A DNA stretch of 64,000 bases, taken from Chloroflexi bacterium TSY (GTDB lineage Bacteria > Chloroflexota > Anaerolineae > Caldilineales > Caldilineaceae). Under the pieces are notes generated by a model. The model was not told the DNA's origin, ran no database searches, and worked only from the letters and a program-made list of their open reading frames with translations. How positions within the stretch are numbered: the first letter of the stretch is position 1; every line of letters begins with the position of its first letter. Positions 44,352-52,921 of this stretch are shown here, in pieces. The DNA lies in the NCBI GenBank assembly GCA_019217005.1, contig JAHBNG010000007.1:124001-188000 (forward strand), given 5' to 3'. A program made the translations under genes and the position numbers.

Positions 44352-45014
44352 CTACACAACAGACCATCCAGAGGGCGGCTTGAGCGGAACCTGCTCTCCA
44401 ATTTGAGAATGAGAAACAGACGTAAGGCTTTGAGAGAGCCAGACAAACATATCACGAAAATTGAGTCCCTTGAGCTGGAGTGGCTGACGAACTGCAATTT
44501 GTGCAAGCTTTTTCATATCCGCCCGTTGTACGCCGACAGCAAAAAAGGCAACAGACTTGCGAGCTTCTTCATCTTGAACACGCTGCGCTGCACTGCGCCA
44601 TTCATCTGTTGGGGCACCATCCGTAATCATAAAGATCCAGGGGCGAAAATAGGGAATGCCATGCTGTCGATAGATTGCCTTGCGCGCTTGAAGCTGATCG
44701 AGTGCTTGGTTGATCGCCTCTCCCATCGGCGTATTTCCCGATGGACGCAATGGTTTGGCCTCAAATTGATATGCGGTGATAAAGTCTTGTGCCAATGCAA
44801 CGCCGTTGCCGAAAGTGAGAATAGCGACCTCCACACGCATAGCGGCCAAATCATCGGACTGAAGCGATTGTTGGAAAGCATCTAAGCCAGCATTGAGCTG
44901 TTTGATCGGCTCGCCAGACATGGAACCGGAAACGTCAAGTAACAAGATACAAGGACACCGGGGCTCTGGATTGCTGTCATCGAATTGAACAATGTCAAGT
45001 AATTGATCGGACAT
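44352..45014 (-). CDS. von Willebrand factor A domain protein (TerY type)
   Basis: A 220-residue stand-alone vWA domain with an intact MIDAS: D27-V-S29-G-S31 (LLLDVSGSMSGEP), a Thr in SGNTPMGEAIN, and Asp in MITDGAPTDEW. Proteins of this kind (TerY) form, with a PP2C phosphatase and an atypical kinase, the TerY-P triad tied to stress and tellurite-resistance-like systems. Here vWA, PP2C and kinase follow in that order on one strand. A TA-flanked hairpin MITE separates vWA from PP2C. Confidence 0.9.
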   Translation of the reverse strand: MSDQLLDIVQFDDSNPEPRCPCILLLDVSGSMSGEPIKQLNAGLDAFQQSLQSDDLAAMRVEVAILTFGNGVALAQDFITAYQFEAKPLRPSGNTPMGEAINQALDQLQARKAIYRQHGIPYFRPWIFMITDGAPTDEWRSAAQRVQDEEARKSVAFFAVGVQRADMKKLAQIAVRQPLQLKGLNFRDMFVWLSQSLTSVSHSQIGEQVPLKPPSGWSVV

Positions 45015-45096
45015 GAGATGTGTTGAGCATATCGCGTATATTGTGTTGGGTTTATGTTAAGATTACTACGCAATTTGAGCAAAAACGTCGCGGCGA

Positions 45097-45725
45097 CTAT
45101 GTATGTACTGTTTCATACCCCAGCAAGATCGGTTCGCCCCAGACTGCCCAGTTCCACTGATGTTCACCAAGCGCGTCGGTCATGAATTGGATGATGATCT
45201 CTTGGCCCGATAAGCTAGGGAGATCAATCAAGAAACGTTCCCAGGTGTTTGTTTGCTTGGGCGTGCTCCATTGACATGAATCCGGAAAGCACAAAGATTA
45301 TCGCCTTCCATCAACGCACCATCGCGAATTCCCACGGCAAAACGCAAGCGCAAAGCATCTACTGTGGATGGAATCTGAACCTGATATTCACAAACAGCAC
45401 TGCCAACAACAGGTGGATGTTCCCATAATGCCAATTGTTGAACCATACCACAGCTCGCAGTTGCTACCCGGATCTCCATCAATTCTGCGCGACGAGTTGA
45501 TGCCTGTCTTGCAGTAGGAAAAGCTTCCAAAAAGTCATATTGCCACACGAGAGACTGTGTCTGCAATGAATCGGTTTCTTGAGCCAGTAAATCATTCCAT
45601 AGCTCTTCCTGCCATTTTAGATAGCTGATATATTGGGAAAGCTGGGTTAGAGACTGTTCATTAAGATCGGAAATGCGACGGACAATCGCATCAATTGTTT
45701 CTTTTCGAACATCCAAATTGGTCAT
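45097..45725 (-). pseudogene. Unknown protein with galactose-binding-like end, frameshifted
   Basis: The N-terminal 160 codons (MTNLDVRKETIDAIVRRISD ... YLKWQEELWNDLLAQE) form helices and then a beta-rich region (DALRLRFAVGIRDGALMEGD, FRIHVNG). Near 45262 the frame shifts by one base; the natural continuation in the other frame is KQTNTWERFLIDLPSLSGQE, then WNWAVWGEPILLGYETVHT to 45097. The C-terminal half looks like an NPCBM/galactose-binding jelly roll. One indel is the only defect, so a recent mutation or a sequencing error are both possible. It starts 3 bp after the HNH gene. Confidence 0.65.
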
Positions 45726-45728
45726 ATA

Positions 45729-46241
45729 TTATGCTGCTCGAACGCCCATCAGACGTTCCCATGATGTAGCCGCAATCGGATTGCTAAGCAACACAAGGGC
45801 CACATAAGTGGGTTCAAAGGGTTTGCGCATCAACTTCATCATTGCTTCGTCTGGTGTTCGAGATCCCTTCTTCTGATTACAATGTTTACACGCAGTTACT
45901 AGATTGAGCCAATCGTGTGCGCCTCCCCAGCTGCGTGGTCGGACGTGATCGACTGTTAAATGATTGCGTCCCGGTGTTGTGCCACAATATTGGCACGCAT
46001 GGGCATCCCGTAACATCACCGCCGCACGGGTCGGTGGGACTTTTCGATGGGGCAAACGCACATATTGCACCAGCCGAATCACGAGTGGAACCGCCATACT
46101 TTGGGTTGCGCTGCGCAACATTTCAGAGGTCGTCTCGATTAGCTCTGCTTTTTTTCGCAACACCAATACAATAGCACGACGCACAGAGACTAGACTGAGG
46201 GGTTCATAACTGGCATTAAGAACAAGAACCTGCTTCGCCAT
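45729..46241 (-). CDS. HNH endonuclease
   Basis: A 170-residue HNH nuclease of the group starting [20 protein letters not shown]. The zinc-binding pairs CQYC and CKHC frame the nuclease core [20 protein letters not shown], with the HNH residues in DHV, N in WLNL and H in KHCN. Common in Chloroflexi and cyanobacteria; some relatives serve in defence, others in unknown roles. ATG 46241 gives the family start. It is co-directional with the TerY-P triad genes. Confidence 0.88.
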   Translation of the reverse strand: MAKQVLVLNASYEPLSLVSVRRAIVLVLRKKAELIETTSEMLRSATQSMAVPLVIRLVQYVRLPHRKVPPTRAAVMLRDAHACQYCGTTPGRNHLTVDHVRPRSWGGAHDWLNLVTACKHCNQKKGSRTPDEAMMKLMRKPFEPTYVALVLLSNPIAATSWERLMGVRAA

Positions 46242-46281
46242 AGCGTTCTCGGATATTTTTGCGTGGGCATATGTATTTTCG

Positions 46282-46339
46282 GTAGACCGCAATCGTTAGA
46301 TTCTTCGCTCCACTCGAGAATGACACGATTGTGGTCTAC
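46282..46339. repeat. 59 bp palindromic repeat, copy 3
   Basis: Arms GTAGACCGCAA and TTGTGGTCTAC around CTCGAGAATGACACG; best-paired member of the family (others 2255-2313, 14701-14760). It lies 41 bp upstream of the HNH start, in the region between the HNH gene and the membrane-protein stop. Confidence 0.7.
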
Positions 46340-46481
46340 TGATTTTACTACCGATACCCTATTTTGATGGAATTTTTTCTAAATAGAGTACTTACAGCGA
46401 TGTTGGGTCATCTATTTGCACAATTTCGTCTGCTGAGCATATAAACATTGTAGCAGGAAATCTGTAGGAAACCAAACGAAA

Positions 46482-46871
46482 CTAAAAAGGCAAATAAGTC
46501 GCGACGGTTCCACTACGCTGAACAATGCCCCACAAAAAAATACAGACGACTGCCATTGCAATCGTCTGTACTCCTTCATCCTCGATGCCACCAAAGTAGG
46601 AATATCCTGCAGGTAGCGTAATCACAGCAACCACCCCATACAGAATATGCAAAAAAGGGCGAGCAAGCGCGCCACTTCCAAATTGAAAATAGAGGAACCA
46701 ACCAAGCAAAAACTGACCAATCAGCAACAGTTCTCCAATAACGGCAGCACCGTACCAGTTCCCATCAAGAGGCTGTTTGCGAATACGTAAAAAAATTGCC
46801 CAAATTGCCAAGACAGCAAGAAAATAGGTCGCTGTGCGTGCCAAACCGACATGTACAATCAACAGATTCAT
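46482..46871 (-). CDS. Small four-helix membrane protein
   Basis: A 129-residue protein with four hydrophobic segments: TATYFLAVLAIWAIFL, GAAVIGELLLIGQFLLGWFL, ILYGVVAVITLPAGYSYF and TIAMAVVCIFLWGIV. No family name is known to me. ATG 46871 is preceded by AAGGAAG. The IS630 copy 2 begins only 11 bp upstream, leaving the ribosome binding site but removing its native promoter, so expression may now depend on the IS. Confidence 0.75.
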   Translation of the reverse strand: MNLLIVHVGLARTATYFLAVLAIWAIFLRIRKQPLDGNWYGAAVIGELLLIGQFLLGWFLYFQFGSGALARPFLHILYGVVAVITLPAGYSYFGGIEDEGVQTIAMAVVCIFLWGIVQRSGTVATYLPF

Positions 46872-46882
46872 GTTCTTCCTTA

Positions 46883-48116
46883 GTGTTTTGTCAGATAAGT
46901 TATAATACGGTAAACTCTGCCAGAAAGTGACTAAAAAAACGAGGAGGCAGAGAGAAATGAAGCAAGTATATAAAGTTAAACTAAGTGATAAAGACAGAAA
47001 TGAATTAAGGCGAATAACGGCAAAAGGAAAAGAGAACGTAAGAAAGATAAGAAGGGCACATATTCTGCTCTTGTCAGATGGAGGAAAAACAGACAGAGAA
47101 ATCATGGAACGAGTGGGAGTGACGCGAGCAACGGTGGTGCGAATCCGCAAAAGATATGTGACGGAAGGGCTAACCAAAGCCCTAGAAGAGAGGCCAAGAA
47201 GCGGACGACCAGTCGAGATTAGTAACGAAGCCAGAGCCAAAATCACGGCACTAGCGTGTACGAAAGGACCAGATGGGCGAAGCCGATGGACTTTAAGGCT
47301 GCTAGCAACCACAGCGGTTGAGTTAAAGTTTGTGGAAGACATTTCACATGAAACCGTGAGTGAAATTCTGAAAAAAACGAACTGAAACCCCATTTGAAGG
47401 TGCAGTGGTGTATCGGAAAGTTAACACCTACATACTTGTGGCACATGGAACAAATCTTGGACCTCTATGCACAGCCCTATGACCCCAAGAATCCTCTCTG
47501 GTGGGTGTTACGATGAAAACCTTGTCAGCTCTTGGGCGATACAATCGTGCCGATTGAGATGAAACCAGGCAAGAAATGGCGCTATGATCATCACTATGAA
47601 CGCAAGGGCATCTGTTACATCTTGATTGCTTACCAGCCACACACTGGACAGCGGGTTGTTCAGATTACCGAACGGCGCAGAGGCCAAGAGTATGCTCGCT
47701 TCATGCATGATCTCAAAACGAAACACAATCCTGATGCCGATTCATTACAGATTGTTCAGGATAATCTCAACATTCATTCACCCAGTTCCTTCTACACCAT
47801 CTTTTCGCCTGAGGAAGCTTTCGCTCTGGCTCAGCACTTTCAGATGGTTTATACCCCCCGTCAACGGGAGTTGGCTTAATATGGTTGAAATTGAACTCTC
47901 GGTTATCACTCGCCAAGTTCTTGATCGCCGCATTGATTCCAAAGAGCTTCTTGAGACTGTTGTCCTTGCTCTTGTCAACGAGCGCAATGAACAATCCGCT
48001 ACCATTCAATGGCAATTTACCCCCGCTCTCGCTCGCCAGAAGTTCCAGCGTTTCTATCCTGTTTTGGATACCGATTCTGATGACCAACCTGTATCATAAC
48101 TTATCTGACAAAACAC
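46883..48116 (+). mobile_element. IS630-family element, copy 2 (complete, degenerate)
   Basis: 1234 bp bounded by TA on both sides (46881-46882, 48117-48118), with inverted ends GTGTTTTGTCAGATAAGTTA matched over about 26 bp with one mismatch. The right TA is shared with a TA-flanked MITE that starts at 48119, so the IS inserted exactly at the MITE's edge. The transposase has several frame breaks. Confidence 0.93.
46957..48099 (+). pseudogene. IS630 transposase, frameshifted
   Basis: ATG 46957 after GAGGAGG opens the HTH part, which ends at 47385 after a run of seven A. A -1 shift continues NELKPHLKVQWCIGKLTPTY and LDLYAQPYDPKNPLWW; a shift or stop follows at 47500-47516, where copy 1 has five A and this copy four before KPCQLLGDTIVPIEMKPGKK. 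The DDE part then runs through LQIVQDNLNIH. At a run of six C near 47862 the frame slips again before NGSWLNMVEIELSVITRQVL. At least three indels mean no full transposase. Slippage at A7 is common to both copies and might be programmed; the others are not. Confidence 0.85.
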
Positions 48117-48118
48117 TA

Positions 48119-48200
48119 GTGCTTATCCAAAAAGTTCTGTGACGATGACTTCCTGCTCGAGAATCTGGTTGGATTCACAACCATTTTTCGGATAGGTTCT
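48119..48200. repeat. TA-flanked 80 bp hairpin MITE, copy C
   Basis: GTGCTTATCCAAAAAGTTCT ... TTTTTCGGATAGGTTCT, with TA at 48117-48118 (shared with IS630) and 48201-48202. The right TA is part of the TAA stop codon of the GH-like gene, whose last base belongs to the MITE. Confidence 0.85.
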
Positions 48201-49618
48201 TAACCCGGTGCGTGAACGCTCAAATATTGTTCTAAGACGCCGGCCGCAGGGCCTGCCAGATCATAGCTCAACCACTGTGCGCTTGTTCCCAACCCATAAA
48301 TAGAGCCGCCGATCACATAATCATCCTGCTGCATCGCCTGATCAAACCAGACCAACTGTTCGATATAGGCCCCTGGTCCCCACAAACCATACCCATTTTC
48401 TGCCCAGTAGGACTGGAAATCACGCCAACCACGCACATCCGAAGGTCCAGGACGACCGGCCTGAACCAATCCATCCACACCACACTCGGTGAACACGAGC
48501 GGAATTGCTAGTTGAGCAGGCTTCAGAAATTGATTATAGACTTTGCGGTATCGCAACGTCAACCATCCATCGTCTTGAGGCGACACGCCGGGATAACGCC
48601 CTTTATCAGCGCTTGTGCTTAGATAATAGATCGTTGGGGCTGAGTACTCGTGCAGCCCCAGCCATCCATTGTACTGCTGGGCGGTACGGATTGCAGGCAA
48701 AAAATACTCCCAGAGAGGCAAATCCGGCCCACCAGTGGCAAAATTTCCGACTACGCTTCGAATGCCACGATCACCCAATAAGCGGATGCGCTCCGACTCA
48801 AAATCGGCTAAGCGTTTCATCTCATCAGCGGAGTTGGCAACTGGTTCGTTATAGGCAATCCAACCATCAAAATAGGGGCGACGTCGATCATCGTCGGCAA
48901 ATGGCAACAACTGTTCTACAAATGAACGAGCGGTTCCATAGGGATCGCCCATTGCACTCAACTGGAGCTGTTGAATCGGGAGTCGTCCAATCAATGCCGT
49001 TCGAGGTGACGTTTGCTTGATCTGCGCAGCGAAGTTTGCATCCAGCTCCAATGTTGTAACAACCGTCATGGCTTGCGTTTGAAGGAGGTCAAAAAGTTCA
49101 GGTACGTTGCGCTCGACGTGAACACCCAGTTTGCTTGGTGGTCCAGGCGGAAAGGGTGTAGCCTGCGGCGTAGGGGTAGGAAGTGGCTCTGTTGGTGTGG
49201 GCGTCTCTTCGGGCGTGAAAGTTGCCGTAGGCTCCTGTGCGACTGCCACTGCTGCATCATCACCGCTATTTTCCACATAGGGTAAATAGGTCTTATGTTG
49301 CGCATCTTTCGGTGTTGCAAGCAAGCTCGAACGAGCAACGGGTGTTGATGTTGCTGTTGAGAGAGGCGTGGGTGTTGGTATCGGCGAAGAAGGAGAGGTG
49401 GGCGAAGGCGTGGGTGTCTCCCGATTGCGTCCACAAGCAGTTGCAATCAACGTGACCATACTGCTCAACGTCGTAGTCAAAAAATGCCGTCTGTTCCACC
49501 GACCTTGCTGAGAATCATCAACATCTTGCTCCATGCTGTCGGGCAGCTCTCTCTCATGCTGTTCTGATGGTTCTTCAGTATTATCTTGTTCCAACTCGTA
49601 TGCTTTATCGATTGTCAC
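48200..49618 (-). CDS. Glycoside hydrolase-like lipoprotein (TIM barrel, clan GH-A-like)
   Basis: A 472-residue exported protein. A 40-residue acidic N terminus precedes a twin-arginine/lipoprotein signal ([21 protein letters not shown]62), then a long Pro/Thr/Ser linker (about 67-155). The C-terminal 310 residues form a barrel with the acid/base candidate in [12 protein letters not shown] and the nucleophile candidate in [11 protein letters not shown], as expected for clan GH-A. Other strand motifs: [10 protein letters not shown] and QLVWFDQAM. Substrate unknown. The stop codon is completed by a MITE end. Confidence 0.8.
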   Translation of the reverse strand: MTIDKAYELEQDNTEEPSEQHERELPDSMEQDVDDSQQGRWNRRHFLTTTLSSMVTLIATACGRNRETPTPSPTSPSSPIPTPTPLSTATSTPVARSSLLATPKDAQHKTYLPYVENSGDDAAVAVAQEPTATFTPEETPTPTEPLPTPTPQATPFPPGPPSKLGVHVERNVPELFDLLQTQAMTVVTTLELDANFAAQIKQTSPRTALIGRLPIQQLQLSAMGDPYGTARSFVEQLLPFADDDRRRPYFDGWIAYNEPVANSADEMKRLADFESERIRLLGDRGIRSVVGNFATGGPDLPLWEYFLPAIRTAQQYNGWLGLHEYSAPTIYYLSTSADKGRYPGVSPQDDGWLTLRYRKVYNQFLKPAQLAIPLVFTECGVDGLVQAGRPGPSDVRGWRDFQSYWAENGYGLWGPGAYIEQLVWFDQAMQQDDYVIGGSIYGLGTSAQWLSYDLAGPAAGVLEQYLSVHAPG

Positions 49619-49804
49619 CCTCTCACCTTCTCATCTTATCAGGAAAGCAGCCTGTTTGAGATTGCCCCAAATTCAATTATGACTTACAATAAGACGTAAT
49701 GCCAATGTGAATCTGTTCCACATGGCGTTGACTCCGTCTGGCTCATCTATCTCAAATGTGCTCTGTTGTACATGAGCCTCATTCAATTCATTTTGGAGGA
49801 CAAC

Positions 49805-50071
49805 ATGCAAAAGTATAAGGTTTCGATCGAATACTGTGTACAGTGAAACTACACGCCTCGAGCCGTCAGTTTGACGCAACAACTAACAGAGAATTTCACC
49901 CCGGCAATTGAATCCCTCACCTTGATTCCATCAGGTGGAGGTCGGTTTGAAGTCATGGTTGGCGATGAGTTGATCTATAGCAAGCTAGAAACAGGTCGTC
50001 ATGCCGAAGATGGCGAAGTAGCTGGCTTGTTTGAGAAGAAGGTCGGCCTTGAGCCTGTTGCAGCTGATTAG
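49805..50071 (+). CDS. SelW/Rdx-family selenoprotein candidate (in-frame TGA as Sec)
   Basis: An 88-codon frame that contains TGA at 49844-49846. It starts MQKYKVSIEYCVQ-TGA-NYTPRA, then LIPSGGGRFEVMVGDELIYS and KLETGRHAEDGEVAGLF, which is the thioredoxin-like SelT/SelW/SelH fold with the redox motif CxxC in the form CxxU. GGAGGA lies 4 bp before the ATG, so initiation upstream of the TGA is strongly supported. A 5 bp stem with a GTT loop follows at the spacing expected of a bacterial SECIS (49864-49876). Without recoding, only a TTG at 49871 would remain, lacking the active site. Alternatives: a Cys-to-stop pseudogene. selA/B/C/D are not in the window. Confidence 0.8.
49847..49876 (+). promoter_or_regulatory. 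Candidate bacterial SECIS element
   Basis: CGTCA (49864-49868), loop GTT, TGACG (49872-49876). The first loop base is G, 23 nucleotides after the TGA, within the 16-37 range of the published bSECIS model, which asks for G in the first two loop positions and a 4-16 bp stem. It lies inside the coding frame as bSECIS elements do. Confidence 0.65.
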
Positions 50072-50079
50072 AAATCAGT

Positions 50080-50129
50080 GGTCAGTATTCAGTATACGGC
50101 GACGTTTGGCTGATTACCGAATACTGACC
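50080..50129 (+). terminator. Hairpin after the SelW-like gene
   Basis: GGTCAGTATTC (50080-50090) and GAATACTGACC (50119-50129) form an 11 bp stem, 8 bp after the SelW-like stop and just before the converging Nif3 gene end. No long T-run follows, so termination is likely but not certain. Confidence 0.55.
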
Positions 50130-50156
50130 AACTGTCGTTTATCTATACCTGATTCC

Positions 50157-51075
50157 TCACATTCCGGTTGGTAAATCCACAAATTCAAATGTAATGTCGA
50201 ACCGTTCAGCCAAGTGTTTGCCTAATGCTTGGACGCCCACGGTTTCAGTGGTATAGTGTCCTCCATAAATCACATTAATTCCGGGGTGGTTCAGAATTAG
50301 GTTTACACTTTTGATACATAGATAAAAATCTATATGAGGTCATTTTCTGCCTGAGCATGGCTCAAAGTAGAAAATATAAACATCTTTTCTCTTTGCAAAA
50401 ATGTAAACCTAATTGTCCGCCTAAAATGAACCACCCCTTAATTCCGGCATTCAATGCATCATAATATTGAGCGTGGCTCGTCTCGCCCGTTAGGAAGGTA
50501 TCGCACCCAAGCACAGCTGCATCTTCGATGTGGTTTGCGCCCGAACCGCTTAAAATCCCCACTCGTTGGACCGTTTTCGGTCCATGAGCCAATACAACCT
50601 TGACTGGCCCCACCATTTTTTCAAAACGAACAACCAACTCGTCTACATTCATCTTCTCGGGTGCCATACAGAGGGCCGCAAGATTGGTGCCATTCACGGC
50701 TCCCCACCAATCGATCACGTCAAGTCCTAATCGCCGTGCAAGTTCCGCGTTATTGCCGATTTCAGGGTGTGCATCAAGAGCAAGGTGGGCAGCGTACAGG
50801 TTGAGGCTGGCCTGCATAAATGAATGCACGAGCTTGGCGTAGGAACCAACGAGTCGTTTTTGGGGCCCCCAGAAAATGCCATGATGAACAAGCATCAGAT
50901 CGGCATGTCGGTCCAATGCAGCGTCAACACAGGGTTGGTGAGCATCTACCAACCCCACGATTCGTTCAATATCATCACGGCCTTCAATTTGCAAACCTTG
51001 CGGGCCATAGTCTTTGATTTCGCTGATGCGAAGATAGTCGTCCAAATAAGCAACGATGTCTGTGCGTTTTGCCAT
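50157..51075 (-). pseudogene. Nif3-like dinuclear metal protein, broken by a MITE
   Basis: Without the insert this is a 251-residue Nif3/YbgI (DUF34) protein: [12 protein letters not shown], the metal motif [12 protein letters not shown] (H64-H65), [16 protein letters not shown] (Asp ligand) and [22 protein letters not shown] 155 bp MITE and an 8 bp duplication (TTAATTCC) interrupt it at NAGI. Downstream of the insert the frame continues [20 protein letters not shown] and ends at 50157, where GHYTTE carries the last His and Glu metal ligands. The interrupted reading frame instead ends in MITE sequence ([11 protein letters not shown]), so the metal site is lost. Nif3 proteins are of uncertain function. 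Confidence 0.9.
50283..50437. mobile_element. MITE (155 bp family) inside the Nif3 gene
   Basis: GGGGTGGTTCA ... TGAACCACCCC, flanked by TTAATTCC at 50275-50282 and 50438-50445. Nearly identical to the inner copy at 6814-6968. Confidence 0.94.
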
Positions 51076-51694
51076 TTTTATATTTACCTGTGAGTCATAA
51101 CATGGACATCCGAATCATACGCTATTATAACGCAAATATCGTATTCTCCCATTCCTGCTCCCAAACCAAAACGCACCCCCGTTTGGCGAGGATAGGCCAA
51201 TCACGAACTTTGCCGCCCAGCGTTAGCGAAGCGCCGGTTAAGCGAAAAAACACCAGACTCAGTAGATCCAAATTTGGCGTTTTTGGCGATTTTCAGTCGA
51301 GATTGCAGGGATTTTGGAGTCATTTATTCAGATTTCGGTTACAGAAAACAACCTATTTCATATCTGAAAATCGCCCAAATCTAACGCAAAAACTAGATAT
51401 CGACCGGCAAATTTGTATTTATGTCAACTGTTTAGCCAGAATTCTCTCTCAAAACCTGAAATTTGGATCTACTGAGTCTAAAAAACAAGAACGGTTTTTT
51501 TGGAATCCGTGTGGTTGACAAAGGCCAGAAAGATTAGCGCCGGTTGAGTAGCCGAAGGCGTATCGAAACCAAAGCGGGTCAACCACATGAGATCCTGTTG
51601 AATCACAAAAACCCGCTAAGGCGAGCCGAGGAAACTATGAATCACGCTACTAGGTTTTTCCGTGTTTTCACCCTTCATCGGGTAGAATGCAATC
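51076..51694. other. Repeat-filled interval
   Basis: No gene is supported in these 619 bp. They contain the reversed 222 bp repeat (51256-51478), and GCGCCGGTTGAGTAGC with CGTATCGAAACCAAAGCGGG (51528-51568). The latter also occurs inverted at 60366-60405. Confidence 0.6.
51256..51478. repeat. 222 bp inverted-end repeat, copy 2
   Basis: GACTCAGTAGATCCAAATTT ... AAATTTGGATCTACTGAGTC, 223 bp, opposite orientation to copies 1 and 3. It has the most complete ends of the family (GACTCAGT / ACTGAGTC). Confidence 0.9.
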
Positions 51695-52921
51695 ATGCAT
51701 ATCGGCGTTTTAACCCATAACTATCCACGATTTCCAGGCGATTTTAGCGGCATCTTTGTCGAGGCGCTTTGCGAAGAATTGGTGACGCAACGACAGGACG
51801 TCACCATTTGGGCGCCCTACGACCCAGCCTATCAGCGTCCTCTCAATGGGACGGTTCGCCTACAGCTTTATCGTTATGTATGGCCCAGGCATCTTCATCG
51901 ACTTGGCTATATGCGTTCTATGGAGTCGGATCTTGCTCTACGCTTCGACTCCTATCTTCTTGGTCCTGCCATGCTGAGTTCAGCAGTCGGGACAATCCTT
52001 CGCCAAGCGCGTCGGCAACGGCCAGATGTACTCCATGCCCATTGGCTGCTACCCAATGGCTTTGTCGGTGCGATTGTGAGCCGCATCTTGGGGATTCCGC
52101 TCGTGGTGTCCGTTCCTGGTTCAGATGCGCTGATCGCCAAGCAGAATGCTCTCTTTCGCAATATGGCTCGCTTTGTCTTCAACCAAGCTGATTTGTTGAC
52201 GGCTAACAGTGTGGCCCTGCGCGACAGCATTGTCGAGATTGGTGCTGATCCGGCTAAGTTCGATATGATTATCTATGGTACAGATCCAAACGCATTGCGC
52301 CCTGATCCAACTGGGGTTACAGAATTGCGAACCCGTTTAAAAATTCCAGATGAGGATGTCATTTTCCTGGTGGTTGGACGTATGGTGGTGAAAAAGGGTT
52401 TTGATATATTCTTGCGCGCTCTGGCCTCTCCTGCACTGCAGAATCGCCACATCACGGCTGTTTTGGTTGGTCAGGGCGATGAGTGGCTGGTTTGGCAACA
52501 ACTTGGTGCAGAGTTGGGGCTTGCAGAGCGACTTCGTTGGGTGGGCAATGTGCCCATTAATGAGATCGCAATTTACTATAATTTGGCCGATGGTTTGGTG
52601 ATGCCTTCTGTGAGCAAACCTGCCGATGGACTCAACGTTTGTGTGCTGGACGCAATGAGTTGTGGCAAACCAGTGGTGGGGAGTAACGTGGCGGGCAATC
52701 CATTGGCTATTGTGGATGGCAAGACGGGGTTGATCGTTGCGGAGCAGGATGCAGACGCGTTGGCAAGTGCGCTGATTCGTTTGGTAGACGATTCTGATTT
52801 GAGAAGACGTATGGGGAGAGCGAGTCGGGCGCGGATTGAGAATGAGCTTGGGTGGCCACATCTGGCACAACGGTACATTGAGCATTTTGGGCGGTTGCGA
52901 GGTAGAGCCGCGGTTCTATGA
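51695..52921 (+). CDS. Glycosyltransferase family 4
   Basis: A 408-residue GT-B glycosyltransferase. N-terminal acceptor domain: GVLTHNYPRFPGDFSGIFVE and HAHWLLPNGFVGA. C-terminal donor domain: LVVGRMVVKKGFDIFLRAL, LVGQGDEW, GNVPINEIAIYYNLADGLVM, and VCVLDAMSCGKPVVGSNVAG in the EX7E region, with the final Glu less clear. It probably transfers a sugar from a nucleotide donor to a lipid-linked or surface glycan. The stop overlaps the epimerase start by 4 bp, so the two are co-translated. Confidence 0.9.
   Translation: MHIGVLTHNYPRFPGDFSGIFVEALCEELVTQRQDVTIWAPYDPAYQRPLNGTVRLQLYRYVWPRHLHRLGYMRSMESDLALRFDSYLLGPAMLSSAVGTILRQARRQRPDVLHAHWLLPNGFVGAIVSRILGIPLVVSVPGSDALIAKQNALFRNMARFVFNQADLLTANSVALRDSIVEIGADPAKFDMIIYGTDPNALRPDPTGVTELRTRLKIPDEDVIFLVVGRMVVKKGFDIFLRALASPALQNRHITAVLVGQGDEWLVWQQLGAELGLAERLRWVGNVPINEIAIYYNLADGLVMPSVSKPADGLNVCVLDAMSCGKPVVGSNVAGNPLAIVDGKTGLIVAEQDADALASALIRLVDDSDLRRRMGRASRARIENELGWPHLAQRYIEHFGRLRGRAAVL

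Noticed and set aside
47514..47516. TGA in IS630 copy 2 considered as a second selenocysteine codon
   Set aside because: Copy 1 shows it arises from a one-base deletion in an A-run; no redox motif and no SECIS-like hairpin.
49673..49882. 69-codon minus-strand frame
   Set aside because: Antisense to the SelW-like gene and its promoter, with no protein-like features.
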